A stretch of 12,437 nucleotides of DNA from Clostridia bacterium (GTDB lineage Bacteria > Bacillota > Clostridia > Oscillospirales > CAG-272), in NCBI GenBank assembly GCA_017629395.1, contig JAGBXH010000288.1:1-12437 (forward strand), written 5' to 3'. The notes beneath the pieces were generated by a model. The model searched no databases. It was not told the DNA's origin and worked only from the letters and a program-made list of their open reading frames with translations. Both the position numbers and the translations under genes were made by a program. Of this stretch, positions 6,008-12,329 are shown piece after piece (the first letter of the stretch is position 1; every line of letters starts with the position of its first letter).

Positions 6008-6607
6008 ATGAAAAGGACTTCAACCAAAAAAGCGTCGGCAGTACAAAAAACGCGCAGGCTGACCGTCAGCGCGCTGCTTTGTGCGCTGGGGGCGGGCATG
6101 CTTTGCATGGGCAGGCTGTTTGACGGCAGCCTGGATCTTTCCATGGCAGCCCTTGCCTCGCTGATCACGGTGTGGGCTGCAGAGGAGCTGGACGGCTCGT
6201 ATCCTTGGTTGATCTGGCTTGTGACCTCGCTGCTCTCCCTGCTGCTTATGCCGTTTAATACGGCTGCATGGGAATACCTGCTGTTTGCGGGCTTGTACCC
6301 CATGCTGCGCGTGCTGCTTGAGAAAATACCGCGTGTACCGCGCTTTTTTGTCAAGCTTACGCTGTTTAACGGCGTGATTGCGCTGGGCGTGCTGGTTTTG
6401 TGGAAGCTGCTGTTCCCGTGGGCGCAAAGCTATCCCGCAGCCCTTGGTGCGTTTCTTGGCGGGCAGGGCGCACACCCGGGGTATTCGCTTGCGGTGTTCA
6501 TCACGGCAAACGGTGCGTTCGTGCTGTACGATTTCGTGATCGGCAGAAGCATTACAGCCTATCGCGTCAACTTCCGCAATCGCTTTAAGTTTTTGCAAAT
6601 GAAATAA
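6008..6607 (+). CDS. Uncharacterised six-helix membrane protein
   Basis: This 199-residue protein has a basic N-terminus (MKRTSTKKASAVQKTRR) and about six predicted transmembrane segments, near residues 18-35, 43-59, 65-82, 88-104, 114-135 and 158-178. The tail is basic (RVNFRNRFKFLQMK) and probably cytoplasmic. The layout, with an opening RLTVSALLCALGAGML helix, loosely recalls substrate-specific (S) components of ECF vitamin transporters, but I see no decisive motif. The ATG at 6008 comes one base after the J-domain gene stop; GGGGG at 5993-5997 could serve as ribosome binding site. Membership of the DUF5685/J-domain unit suggests a shared role. Function unknown. Confidence 0.75.
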   Translation: MKRTSTKKASAVQKTRRLTVSALLCALGAGMLCMGRLFDGSLDLSMAALASLITVWAAEELDGSYPWLIWLVTSLLSLLLMPFNTAAWEYLLFAGLYPMLRVLLEKIPRVPRFFVKLTLFNGVIALGVLVLWKLLFPWAQSYPAALGAFLGGQGAHPGYSLAVFITANGAFVLYDFVIGRSITAYRVNFRNRFKFLQMK

Positions 6608-6614
6608 TATGATT

Positions 6615-6719
6615 TGTAGGGGAGGATATCATCCTCCCGCCGGTAATGGGCTAGGGGTAACGACACCCGAACGGACAGCCCATGCGTTCACAGTCGGGAG
6701 GAAAATATCCTCCCCTACA
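6615..6719. repeat. 105-bp terminal-inverted-repeat element
   Basis: The 25-nt ends (6615-6639 and 6695-6719) are inverted copies matching at 23 of 25 positions. They begin TGTAGGGGAGGATAT and read TCCTCCCG inward, and each end is itself a near palindrome. The middle holds nested hairpins (GGGCT 6648-6652 with AGCCC 6677-6681) around the core GGTAACGACACCC. It has no coding capacity. It sits between convergent signals: the end of the DUF5685 operon and the promoter at 6748. It may also act as a transcription terminator. The same end sequence recurs at 10294. Confidence 0.8.
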
Positions 6720-6747
6720 TAATTTTGGTTTTCAAAGCAAATTTTTC

Positions 6748-6776
6748 TTGCATTCCTATGTTATATATGGTATACT
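6748..6776 (+). promoter_or_regulatory. Sigma-A promoter of the PTS IIC gene, extended -10
   Basis: TTGCAT (6748-6753), a 17-bp spacer and TATACT (6771-6776) form a good sigma-A promoter, with TGG directly before the -10 as an extended -10 motif. It is about 35 bp upstream of the TTG start at 6811. Confidence 0.72.
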
Positions 6777-6810
6777 GGAGTCACTATAATATCGAAAGAA
6801 GGCGATTGTT

Positions 6811-7938
6811 TTGAAGCAAAGCAAATTCACGAACCTGATCAAGCAGTACGCGCATCGGTATTTTATCAAAGCCATGGGTGCTATGGCACTCGGACTTTTC
6901 GCGTCACTCTTGATCGGCACCATTTTTGACACGGTTGCAACCTACGCCAACCTGCCGTTTTTGGCAACGGTTGCGTCGTATGCCAAGGCTGCTACCGGCA
7001 TGGCGATCGGTGTTGCCATTGCGCACGCGCTGGGTGCGCATCCGCTTGTCATGTTCTCGGCTGCCGCCGTGGGGGCTATGGCAAATGCCATGGGAGCGGT
7101 CATACTGGACGGCGCGATCCTTACCTGGGCGGCAACGGCAAAAGGGGAGCAGGGTGTATTCTACTCCGCAGGGCCTGCGGGCGCATTCTTTGCCGTTATC
7201 ATCGCGTGCGAGATCGGCATGCTGGTGTCTAAAAAAACCAAGGTGGACGTGCTGGTCACCCCCGTGGTCACCATCCTCTGCGGCTTCGGTGCATCCTGGC
7301 TGCTGTGTCCGCTGGTTTCCTACGTCATGTACTATCTGGGTGTCTTCATCGCCACGGCAACCACGCTGCAGCCCTTGCTGATGGGTATTGTGATCTCCGT
7401 GGTGGTCGGCGTGATCCTGACCCTGCCCATTTCTTCGGCTGCCATTTGTGCCATGATCTTCTCGCAAGCGGCAATCGATGCTGCCGCGCAAGCAGGCACG
7501 GATGAAGGACTTTTGCTTGCAGGCGGTGCGGCTGCGGTCGGCTGCTGCGCACAGATGGTTGGCTTTGCGGTTGCAAGCTTCCGTGAGAACAAGTGGGGCG
7601 GCATCGTTTCGCAGGGACTTGGCACCTCCATGCTGCAAATGGGCAACATCGTGCGCCGTCCGCAGATCTGGATTCCGCCTACCTTGGCTGCTGCCATTAT
7701 CGGTCCTGTCTCTACTATGGTATTCAAGCTCAAATGCGCAGGCGTTGCCGCCGGCATGGGCACTTGCGGCATGGTCGGGCCGATCGGTGTCATCAATGCA
7801 ACCGAAAAAGGACCTATGCTGTGGATCGGTCTTGCACTTTGCTGCATCGTGCTGCCTGCCGTGCTTTCGCTGCTTTTCTCGGAAATTATGCGCAAGCTGG
7901 GCTGGATCAAAGCAGGGGATATGCTGTTGGAGAGCTGA
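6811..7938 (+). CDS. PfoR-like PTS sugar transporter subunit IIC, membrane protein
   Basis: A 375-residue polytopic membrane protein made almost entirely of hydrophobic, Gly/Ala-rich helices, matching the PfoR / PTS_EIIC_2 family. Characteristic stretches are IKAMGAMALGLFASLLIGTI near the N-terminus, the GPAGAFFAVIIACEIG helix, LPISSAAICAMI, and the MGTCGMVGPIGVINA segment near the C-terminus. The family is annotated as a PTS IIC sugar channel because of its fold; the name comes from a Clostridium perfringens locus once proposed to regulate perfringolysin O. No IIA or IIB domain is fused and none is encoded nearby, so phosphotransfer is unproven. The start is TTG at 6811, with AGAAGG (6797-6802) eight bases upstream. 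It has its own promoter and no obvious terminator. Substrate unknown. Confidence 0.85.
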   Translation: MKQSKFTNLIKQYAHRYFIKAMGAMALGLFASLLIGTIFDTVATYANLPFLATVASYAKAATGMAIGVAIAHALGAHPLVMFSAAAVGAMANAMGAVILDGAILTWAATAKGEQGVFYSAGPAGAFFAVIIACEIGMLVSKKTKVDVLVTPVVTILCGFGASWLLCPLVSYVMYYLGVFIATATTLQPLLMGIVISVVVGVILTLPISSAAICAMIFSQAAIDAAAQAGTDEGLLLAGGAAAVGCCAQMVGFAVASFRENKWGGIVSQGLGTSMLQMGNIVRRPQIWIPPTLAAAIIGPVSTMVFKLKCAGVAAGMGTCGMVGPIGVINATEKGPMLWIGLALCCIVLPAVLSLLFSEIMRKLGWIKAGDMLLES

Positions 7939-7993
7939 ATATATACGCAGCATGAATAAACTGTAAATCCATATTCATAATTGATGAAAAGTA

Positions 7994-8022
7994 TTGACAA
8001 TCACGTGACCGCGTGTTATCAT
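7994..8022 (+). promoter_or_regulatory. Sigma-A promoter of the flotillin operon with a palindrome in its spacer
   Basis: TTGACA (7994-7999) and TATCAT (8017-8022) are separated by 17 bp. The spacer contains the 8-bp palindrome TCACGTGA (8001-8008), a possible repressor site. The flotillin ATG lies 46 bp downstream of the -10 box. Confidence 0.8.
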
Positions 8023-8068
8023 ATGCTCACAGGCGAACAAAATCAACTAAACAAAGGAGGAAATCAAC

Positions 8069-9529
8069 ATGCCTGATCCCACCACCATTATCATTGCCGC
8101 CGTAGTTGCGGTCGTTGCGCTGATCTTTTTGTTCTTTGCTGCAGCGTACGTGAAAGCACCCCCGAACAAAGCCTACATCATCTCGGGCTTCCGCTCCAAG
8201 AAGAGAGTGCTCATCGGTAAAGCAGGCTTCCGTCTGCCGTTCTTTGAAAGACTTGACAAGCTTTCTCTGGACGTTATGCAGGTAGACGTAAAGACCAGCG
8301 AGGCAGTCCCCACCAACGAGTTCATCAACGTCAGCGTTGATGGCGTTGCGAACATCAAGATCTCGTCCGACCCCGAGCTGATCAACAAGGCAGCAGAGGC
8401 TCTGCTCTCCATGGATCAGCGTCAGCTCATCTTCCTTTGCACCCAGGTGCTGGAAGGTAACATGCGTGAGATCGTCGGTTCCGTGGGTCTGAAGGAAATG
8501 GTCCAGGAGCGCCAGATCGTTGCAGAGAAGATCAAGGAAAACGCAGTACCCGATATGCGCAAGCTGGGTATTGAGATCGTCAACTTCAACATCCAGAATT
8601 TCAAGGACGGTGCAGGCACCATTGAAAACATGGGTATTGACAACGTTGAGCAGATCCGTAAGGCTGCACAGATCGCAAAGGCTGAGGCTGCAAGAGATAT
8701 CAGCATTGCAGAGGCAAATGCAAGAGAGGTTGCAAACAAGGTCACCGTTGACACCAATCTGCGCATTTCCGAGCAGAACAACGCGCTCTCTATCCGTCAG
8801 TCCGAGCTGAAGAAGGACGCCGACATCAAGAAGGCAGAGGCAGACGCTGCATACGAAATTCAGAAGGAGCAGCAGAGAAAGACCATTGAGGTCACCGCTG
8901 CTGACGCAGACATTGCAAGAAGAGAAAAGGATGCCGAGCTTGCTGAAAAGGAAATCGCACTGCAGGAAAGAAGACTGGATGCAGAGATCCGCAAGAAGGC
9001 AGACGCGCTCAAGTACGAGGCTGAAAAGAAGGCTGAGGCTGACCTGATCAAGCGTCAGAAGGATGCAGAGGCTCGCAGATTCGAGGAAGAGCAGGCAGCA
9101 CTTGCTAAGATGAAGATGGCAGAGGCTGAGAAGTTTGAGCTGGAGCAGCAGGCAATTGCACAAAAGGCAATGGCAGATGCGCAGGCTTATACCAAGCTCA
9201 AGGAAGCAGAAGGTATCCGCGCCGTTGGTCTTGCAGAGGCAGAGGCTATCGAAAAGAAGGCAGAAGCACAGAAGAAGATGGGCGAGGCTTCGGTACTGGA
9301 TATGTACCTGACCGCACTGCCCGAGGTTGTCAAGAACGCAGCCGCTCCCTTGGCACAGACCGACAAGATCGTAATGTACGGCGAAGGCAACTCCGCAAAG
9401 CTTGTTAAGGACGTGATGACCAGCGCAAGCCAGATTACCGAGAGCCTTGAAGAATCCGTAGGCATTGACCTTAAGAGCATGCTCGCAGGCTTTGTCGGCG
9501 GTAAGGCTGCCGCAAATGACAACGACTAA
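8069..9529 (+). CDS. floT: Flotillin-like SPFH-domain membrane scaffold protein
   Basis: Bacterial flotillins scaffold functional membrane microdomains. This 486-residue protein has one N-terminal transmembrane helix (about residues 6-27), then an SPFH/band-7 domain (about 30-190; APPNKAYIISGF, IGKAGFRLPFFERLDKL, FINVSVDGVANIKI). A long Ala/Glu/Lys-rich coiled coil runs from about 195 to 400 (repeats such as AEANAREVANKV, KAEADAAYE, LAEAEAIEKKAEA), and a C-terminal segment includes LDMYLTALPEVVKNAAAPLAQTDKI (in two parts of the flotillin C-terminal block). Length and build match FloT/YuaG rather than the shorter FloA. AAAGGAGG at 8053-8060 precedes the ATG. Glutamate and lysine codons in the coiled coil are strongly biased, which opens a long meaningless frame on the other strand. 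The next gene starts 5 bp after the stop and is probably coupled. Confidence 0.93.
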   Translation: MPDPTTIIIAAVVAVVALIFLFFAAAYVKAPPNKAYIISGFRSKKRVLIGKAGFRLPFFERLDKLSLDVMQVDVKTSEAVPTNEFINVSVDGVANIKISSDPELINKAAEALLSMDQRQLIFLCTQVLEGNMREIVGSVGLKEMVQERQIVAEKIKENAVPDMRKLGIEIVNFNIQNFKDGAGTIENMGIDNVEQIRKAAQIAKAEAARDISIAEANAREVANKVTVDTNLRISEQNNALSIRQSELKKDADIKKAEADAAYEIQKEQQRKTIEVTAADADIARREKDAELAEKEIALQERRLDAEIRKKADALKYEAEKKAEADLIKRQKDAEARRFEEEQAALAKMKMAEAEKFELEQQAIAQKAMADAQAYTKLKEAEGIRAVGLAEAEAIEKKAEAQKKMGEASVLDMYLTALPEVVKNAAAPLAQTDKIVMYGEGNSAKLVKDVMTSASQITESLEESVGIDLKSMLAGFVGGKAAANDND

Positions 9530-9534
9530 TTCGT

Positions 9535-10128
9535 ATGTCAAAACCAAAGCTCCGCTTGCCACGTGATCTGCGCGGTCACGTGCGCAAAGCGGTATTCAAG
9601 AAGGTCGCTCCGTGTGTGCTGTTACTGATTGTGTTCGGCGCGGTGCTGTACCTGTTCGGGGAACGCATCTTCGAGCTGGTACCGCCCGCCGTGCGCATCG
9701 GTGCGTACGTGCTTGCCATGCTGCTGCCGTTTGTCATTACCCGCGTGCCGCTCTGTTTGTTTGACCGTACCTTCGTAGGAAAGGTCAAGCACGTGCACGT
9801 TCAAAATGAATACGTAGCAGTAAAAGGACTGGCGGGATCAAACCTCCATATTTCAAGAACGCTTGCAACCTTTGTTTATCTGTCCTTGGATTTGCCGGAT
9901 GGCAAGGAAAAGCGCATCAAAACAGTGCAGAGCGGCTTTATTGAGGAATTCAAGCCCGGTGACACCGTCTTTCACCTGTATGGCACTCATCATACCATCG
10001 TGCTGCCCGAGATGGCAGGCGACCACGTGGAATGCCCGGTCTGCGGCGACGATAACCGCGCCACGCTGACCGAGTGCCATTCGTGCGGACATACGCTGAT
10101 CAAGAGCGTCAAGGACGTAATACAATAA
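9535..10128 (+). CDS. Two-helix membrane protein with C-terminal zinc ribbon, flotillin partner candidate
   Basis: This 197-residue protein has a basic N-terminus and two transmembrane segments (about 24-42 and 53-76). A soluble beta-rich domain follows (about 78-157; FVGKVKHVHVQNEYVAVKG, FKPGDTVFHLYG). The C-terminus is a zinc ribbon with CPVC at 167-170 and CHSC at 181-184, which should bind one zinc. The only available start is ATG 9535, because an in-frame TGA lies at 9517. No Shine-Dalgarno sequence precedes it, so translation probably depends on ribosomes finishing the flotillin gene 5 bp upstream. Flotillin genes are often paired with NfeD, a membrane protein with a soluble beta-barrel (OB) domain; this protein has a similar plan but no NfeD motif I recognise. 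I do not recognise the family. Confidence 0.8.
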   Translation: MSKPKLRLPRDLRGHVRKAVFKKVAPCVLLLIVFGAVLYLFGERIFELVPPAVRIGAYVLAMLLPFVITRVPLCLFDRTFVGKVKHVHVQNEYVAVKGLAGSNLHISRTLATFVYLSLDLPDGKEKRIKTVQSGFIEEFKPGDTVFHLYGTHHTIVLPEMAGDHVECPVCGDDNRATLTECHSCGHTLIKSVKDVIQ

Positions 10129-10133
10129 GAATG

Positions 10134-10166
10134 AAAACCACTGTCTGTTCGCAGGCGGTGGTTTTT
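10134..10166 (+). terminator. Rho-independent terminator with UUCG tetraloop, end of flotillin operon
   Basis: AAAACCACTGTCTG (10134-10147), loop TTCG (10148-10151), then CAGGCGGTGGTTTT ending in a T-run to 10166. The 14-bp stem is complete when two G-U wobbles are allowed. It begins five bases after the stop codon of the zinc-ribbon gene. Confidence 0.9.
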
Positions 10167-10197
10167 GCGTGTGATGATAGTTTATATATGTATGCGC

Positions 10198-10266
10198 GGG
10201 CGACTGAACGAATCGCCCGCCATCCCTAATCACAACACCGTAGGGGCGACTGAACGAATCGCCCGC
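10198..10266. repeat. Two direct copies of a 23-nt GGGCGA/TCGCCC palindromic repeat
   Basis: Identical units at 10198-10220 and 10244-10266, each GGGCGACTGAACG followed by AATCGCCCGC, are spaced 46 bp start to start. Each can fold with a GGGCGA/TCGCCC stem. They belong to a gene-free stretch (10129-10625) that otherwise holds the terminator before them, another repeat element after them and the hrcA control region. A degenerate copy lies at 1962. Confidence 0.8.
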
Positions 10267-10294
10267 GCATCCACGGAATTGCTTCGGCATGAAT

Positions 10295-10373
10295 GTAGGG
10301 GAGGATATTATCCTCCCGCCAGCGTTGGTTTGTGGTATCGACACCCAAGCGGGCGATCACTGATCGCCCCTAC
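10295..10373. repeat. 79-bp repeat element with GTAGGGG/CCCCTAC ends and two different palindromic arms
   Basis: The element starts GTAGGGG (10295-10301) and ends CCCCTAC (10367-10373). Its left arm is the GGGAGGATATTATCCTCCC-type palindrome also seen at 6615. Its right arm is the perfect palindrome GGGCGATCA-C-TGATCGCCC (10351-10369). The core GGTATCGACACCC (10334-10346) matches that of the 6615 element; the 21-nt cores agree at 17 positions. It is non-coding. Confidence 0.75.
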
Positions 10374-10450
10374 GATGATTCACGGGTGCATATTTCTCGC
10401 CAAATTTTACATACTATTCAAAGCGCAGGGGAGCAAGCATGATTTCGGTA

Positions 10451-10483
10451 CAAAATTAGCACTCGTCCGCAAAATTAGCACAG
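10451..10483. promoter_or_regulatory. Direct repeat carrying two CIRCE-like half-sites upstream of hrcA
   Basis: CAAAATTAGCAC occurs twice, at 10451-10462 and 10470-10481, with a 19-bp period. Each copy contains the CIRCE left half: TTAGCACTC at 10456 (perfect) and TTAGCACAG at 10475 (two end mismatches). No matching right half lies at the canonical 9-bp distance, so these are solitary half-sites about 80-105 bp before the full operator. They may help HrcA binding or be remnants. Confidence 0.55.
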
Positions 10484-10520
10484 TTCATAAAATATTAACA
10501 AACAAAACCGACAAAGGGGC

Positions 10521-10549
10521 TTGACAAATGCCTCGAAAAGTGCTAAATT
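10521..10549 (+). promoter_or_regulatory. Sigma-A promoter of hrcA-grpE-dnaK
   Basis: TTGACA (10521-10526) and TAAATT (10544-10549) with a 17-bp spacer. A further half-site AAGTGCTAA (10538-10546) overlaps the -10 box. Transcription should start near 10556-10558, just before the CIRCE operator, so HrcA bound there would block the polymerase. Confidence 0.85.
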
Positions 10550-10560
10550 TATGTCAGCGG

Positions 10561-10587
10561 TTAGCACTTGCACAAAAAGAGTGCTAA
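10561..10587. promoter_or_regulatory. CIRCE operator (HrcA binding site)
   Basis: TTAGCACTT (10561-10569), nine bases, then GAGTGCTAA (10579-10587). It matches the CIRCE consensus TTAGCACTC-N9-GAGTGCTAA at 17 of 18 positions. It lies at the expected transcript start of the operon it should control. The left half TTAGCACTT is also the exact reverse complement of AAGTGCTAA at 10538-10546. Confidence 0.96.
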
Positions 10588-10625
10588 AAATCGTCAAAAG
10601 ATACCCAAAAGAGAGGAGATCCGGC

Positions 10626-11720
10626 ATGGCAAGCAAGCACGAGGGACTGAGCGAACGCAAAAAGTTAATATTGAAGGCCATCGTTGAGGCACATATTGCC
10701 GAGGGTGAGCCGGTCGGCTCCAAGTCGCTCATGGCAAATCAGCAGATCGTTTGCTCGTCTGCTACCATTCGTAACGAAATGGCGGAGCTTGAGGAGATGG
10801 GATATCTGGTACAGCCTCACACCTCGGCAGGCAGAGTGCCAAGCGAGCTGGGTTACCGCTTTTACGTGGACTCGCTGATCGAGCACTACGCCATGACCGC
10901 GCACGACATCAAGGAGATCGGCGGTCTACTCAAATCCAAGATGCACGAGCTGGACGAGGTGCTTTTGGCTGCCTCGCGCGTGGCGTCCAATCTGACTAAC
11001 TACACGGGCATTGCCATCAAGCCCCGTGCCTCTGCAGCACGCATCAACCGCTTTGAGATCATCTATATCAGACCCACCGAGTTTATCGTGGTCATGGTTG
11101 CCGCATCAAGCGACGTCAAGACCAAGAGCGTGCATACCGAGCAGGACATCACCGCAGACGTGAGTGCGCACCTTTCAAGCGTGCTCAACGCCAATATCGC
11201 AGGACTTACCTCGCATCAGATCAATCTGCCCATCATCATGAACATGGAAAGTGAGATGGGTCAGCATGCAAGCCTTGTTTCTCCCGTGATCAAGGCGGTG
11301 TACGAAACGCTCAACGAGCTGGACGACGGTGAGGTACGCTGGAGCGGTATCGATCAGCTTTTGCAGTATCCCGAGTTTGAGGACCGCGACACGCTCAAGC
11401 ACGTGCTCGGCGCGCTGGAGGGACAGGACGAGATCCTGGATCTGGTTTCGTCGGGGGATCGCGAGGACGTCAACGTAGTATTCGGTGCAGGCGGCATGAC
11501 GGGACCCATGAACAATTCCGCCATGGTATATAAGCACATTGTAAAGGACGGCAAGACGGTGGGTGCGATCGGCATCATCGGTCCGCGCCGTATGGATTAC
11601 GCCAAGGTATTGGCGACACTCGAAAGCCTGACCGGCAATATCGCGGATATGCTGGGAGAGGACACCAAACTTTTGAACGGAGGAACACCCAATGGAACAG
11701 ACACAAAGACCGGCGGATGA
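10626..11720 (+). CDS. hrcA: Heat-inducible transcription repressor HrcA
   Basis: HrcA binds CIRCE and represses chaperone operons; GroEL helps keep it active, so unfolded protein relieves repression. The 364-residue protein (B. subtilis about 343) has an N-terminal winged helix (residues 8-75; SERKKLILKAIVEAHIAEGEPVGSK in parts, then SSATIRNEMAELEEMGYL). The family signature PHTSAGRVPSELGYRFYVD is at 64-82. A GAF-like regulatory domain follows, with GPRRMDYAKV near 319-328. The start is ATG 10626, after AGAGGAG (10612-10618). The frame is open upstream to a TTG at 10521, but that codon is part of the promoter -35 box and cannot be the start. The C-terminal Asn/Gly/Thr-rich tail overlaps grpE by 29 nt, consistent with translational coupling. 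Confidence 0.97.
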   Translation: MASKHEGLSERKKLILKAIVEAHIAEGEPVGSKSLMANQQIVCSSATIRNEMAELEEMGYLVQPHTSAGRVPSELGYRFYVDSLIEHYAMTAHDIKEIGGLLKSKMHELDEVLLAASRVASNLTNYTGIAIKPRASAARINRFEIIYIRPTEFIVVMVAASSDVKTKSVHTEQDITADVSAHLSSVLNANIAGLTSHQINLPIIMNMESEMGQHASLVSPVIKAVYETLNELDDGEVRWSGIDQLLQYPEFEDRDTLKHVLGALEGQDEILDLVSSGDREDVNVVFGAGGMTGPMNNSAMVYKHIVKDGKTVGAIGIIGPRRMDYAKVLATLESLTGNIADMLGEDTKLLNGGTPNGTDTKTGG

Positions 11721-12279
11721 AGCGGTAGAGGCACAAGAGCCTGTGACCGAAGCAGCCGAGGTGCAGAGCGAGCCTGAGGAAAAGTCGGGGCGCGCAGATA
11801 AAAAGAAGCTCAAAAAGGCAGAGGCACAGATTGCCGAGCTGGAAAAGCAGCTGGAAGAAAGCAAGGCAGAGCTGGCAGCCGAAAAGGATAAGTACATGCG
11901 CATGATCGCAGAGTACGATAACTACCGTCGCCGCACCGCAAAGGAAAAGGACGGTATTTACGCAGACGCTTACGCGGATGCACTCAAGGGTATTCTCCCG
12001 ATTCTTGATAATCTCGAGCGCGCCGTAGGTGTGGGCGAGGCAGAGGCTCTGCAAAAGGGACTTGCCATGACGCTCAAGGGCGCAGAGGATGCGCTTGCCA
12101 AAATGGGCGTAACCGCTTTTGGTGAGAAGGGCGAAACCTTTGACCCCGAAAAGCATAATGCAGTGATGCATATCGAAGACGAGCAGTACTCCGAGGGCGA
12201 GATCACCGAGGTTTACCAGAAGGGCTATGCAAAGGGTGACAAAATCTTGCGCTTTGCCATGGTCATCGTCGCAAACTAA
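11692..12279 (+). CDS. grpE: GrpE, nucleotide exchange factor of DnaK
   Basis: GrpE releases ADP from DnaK and so resets the chaperone cycle; it acts as a dimer in the cytoplasm. The 195-residue protein has an acidic, disordered N-terminus (1-34) and a long dimerising helix or coiled coil (about 36-95; AEYDNYRRRTAKEKDGIYA at 73-91). The four-helix segment includes ILPILDNLERAV at 101-112. The C-terminal beta wing has the signature FDPEKHNAVMHIEDE (150-164) and ends KGDKILRFAMVIVAN. The ATG at 11692 follows GGAGGA (11679-11684) inside hrcA. It is the middle gene of the heat-shock operon. Confidence 0.97.
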   Translation: MEQTQRPADEAVEAQEPVTEAAEVQSEPEEKSGRADKKKLKKAEAQIAELEKQLEESKAELAAEKDKYMRMIAEYDNYRRRTAKEKDGIYADAYADALKGILPILDNLERAVGVGEAEALQKGLAMTLKGAEDALAKMGVTAFGEKGETFDPEKHNAVMHIEDEQYSEGEITEVYQKGYAKGDKILRFAMVIVAN

Positions 12280-12329
12280 TACACTCATTCAGAAATCTAA
12301 TTAAACCATATATAGGAGGAAAAATTATT

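Noticed and set aside
6904..7953. A 349-codon open frame antisense to the PTS IIC gene
   Set aside because: The product is His/Asp/Arg-rich without domain features; the opposite strand encodes a clear polytopic membrane protein.
8027..9562. A 511-codon open frame antisense to the flotillin gene
   Set aside because: Its product is rich in Leu and Cys with no recognisable domain. It is a by-product of biased Glu/Lys/Ala codons in the flotillin coiled coil, while the plus strand has a clear family match, promoter and ribosome binding site.
10198..10373. CRISPR array
   Set aside because: Only two exact repeat units occur, 46 bp apart and self-complementary, followed by a different repeat type; no leader or cas genes are present.
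10521..10625. TTG at 10521 as the hrcA start codon
   Set aside because: It coincides with the TTGACA -35 box and would translate through the promoter and CIRCE. ATG 10626 has a proper ribosome binding site and gives the usual HrcA N-terminus.
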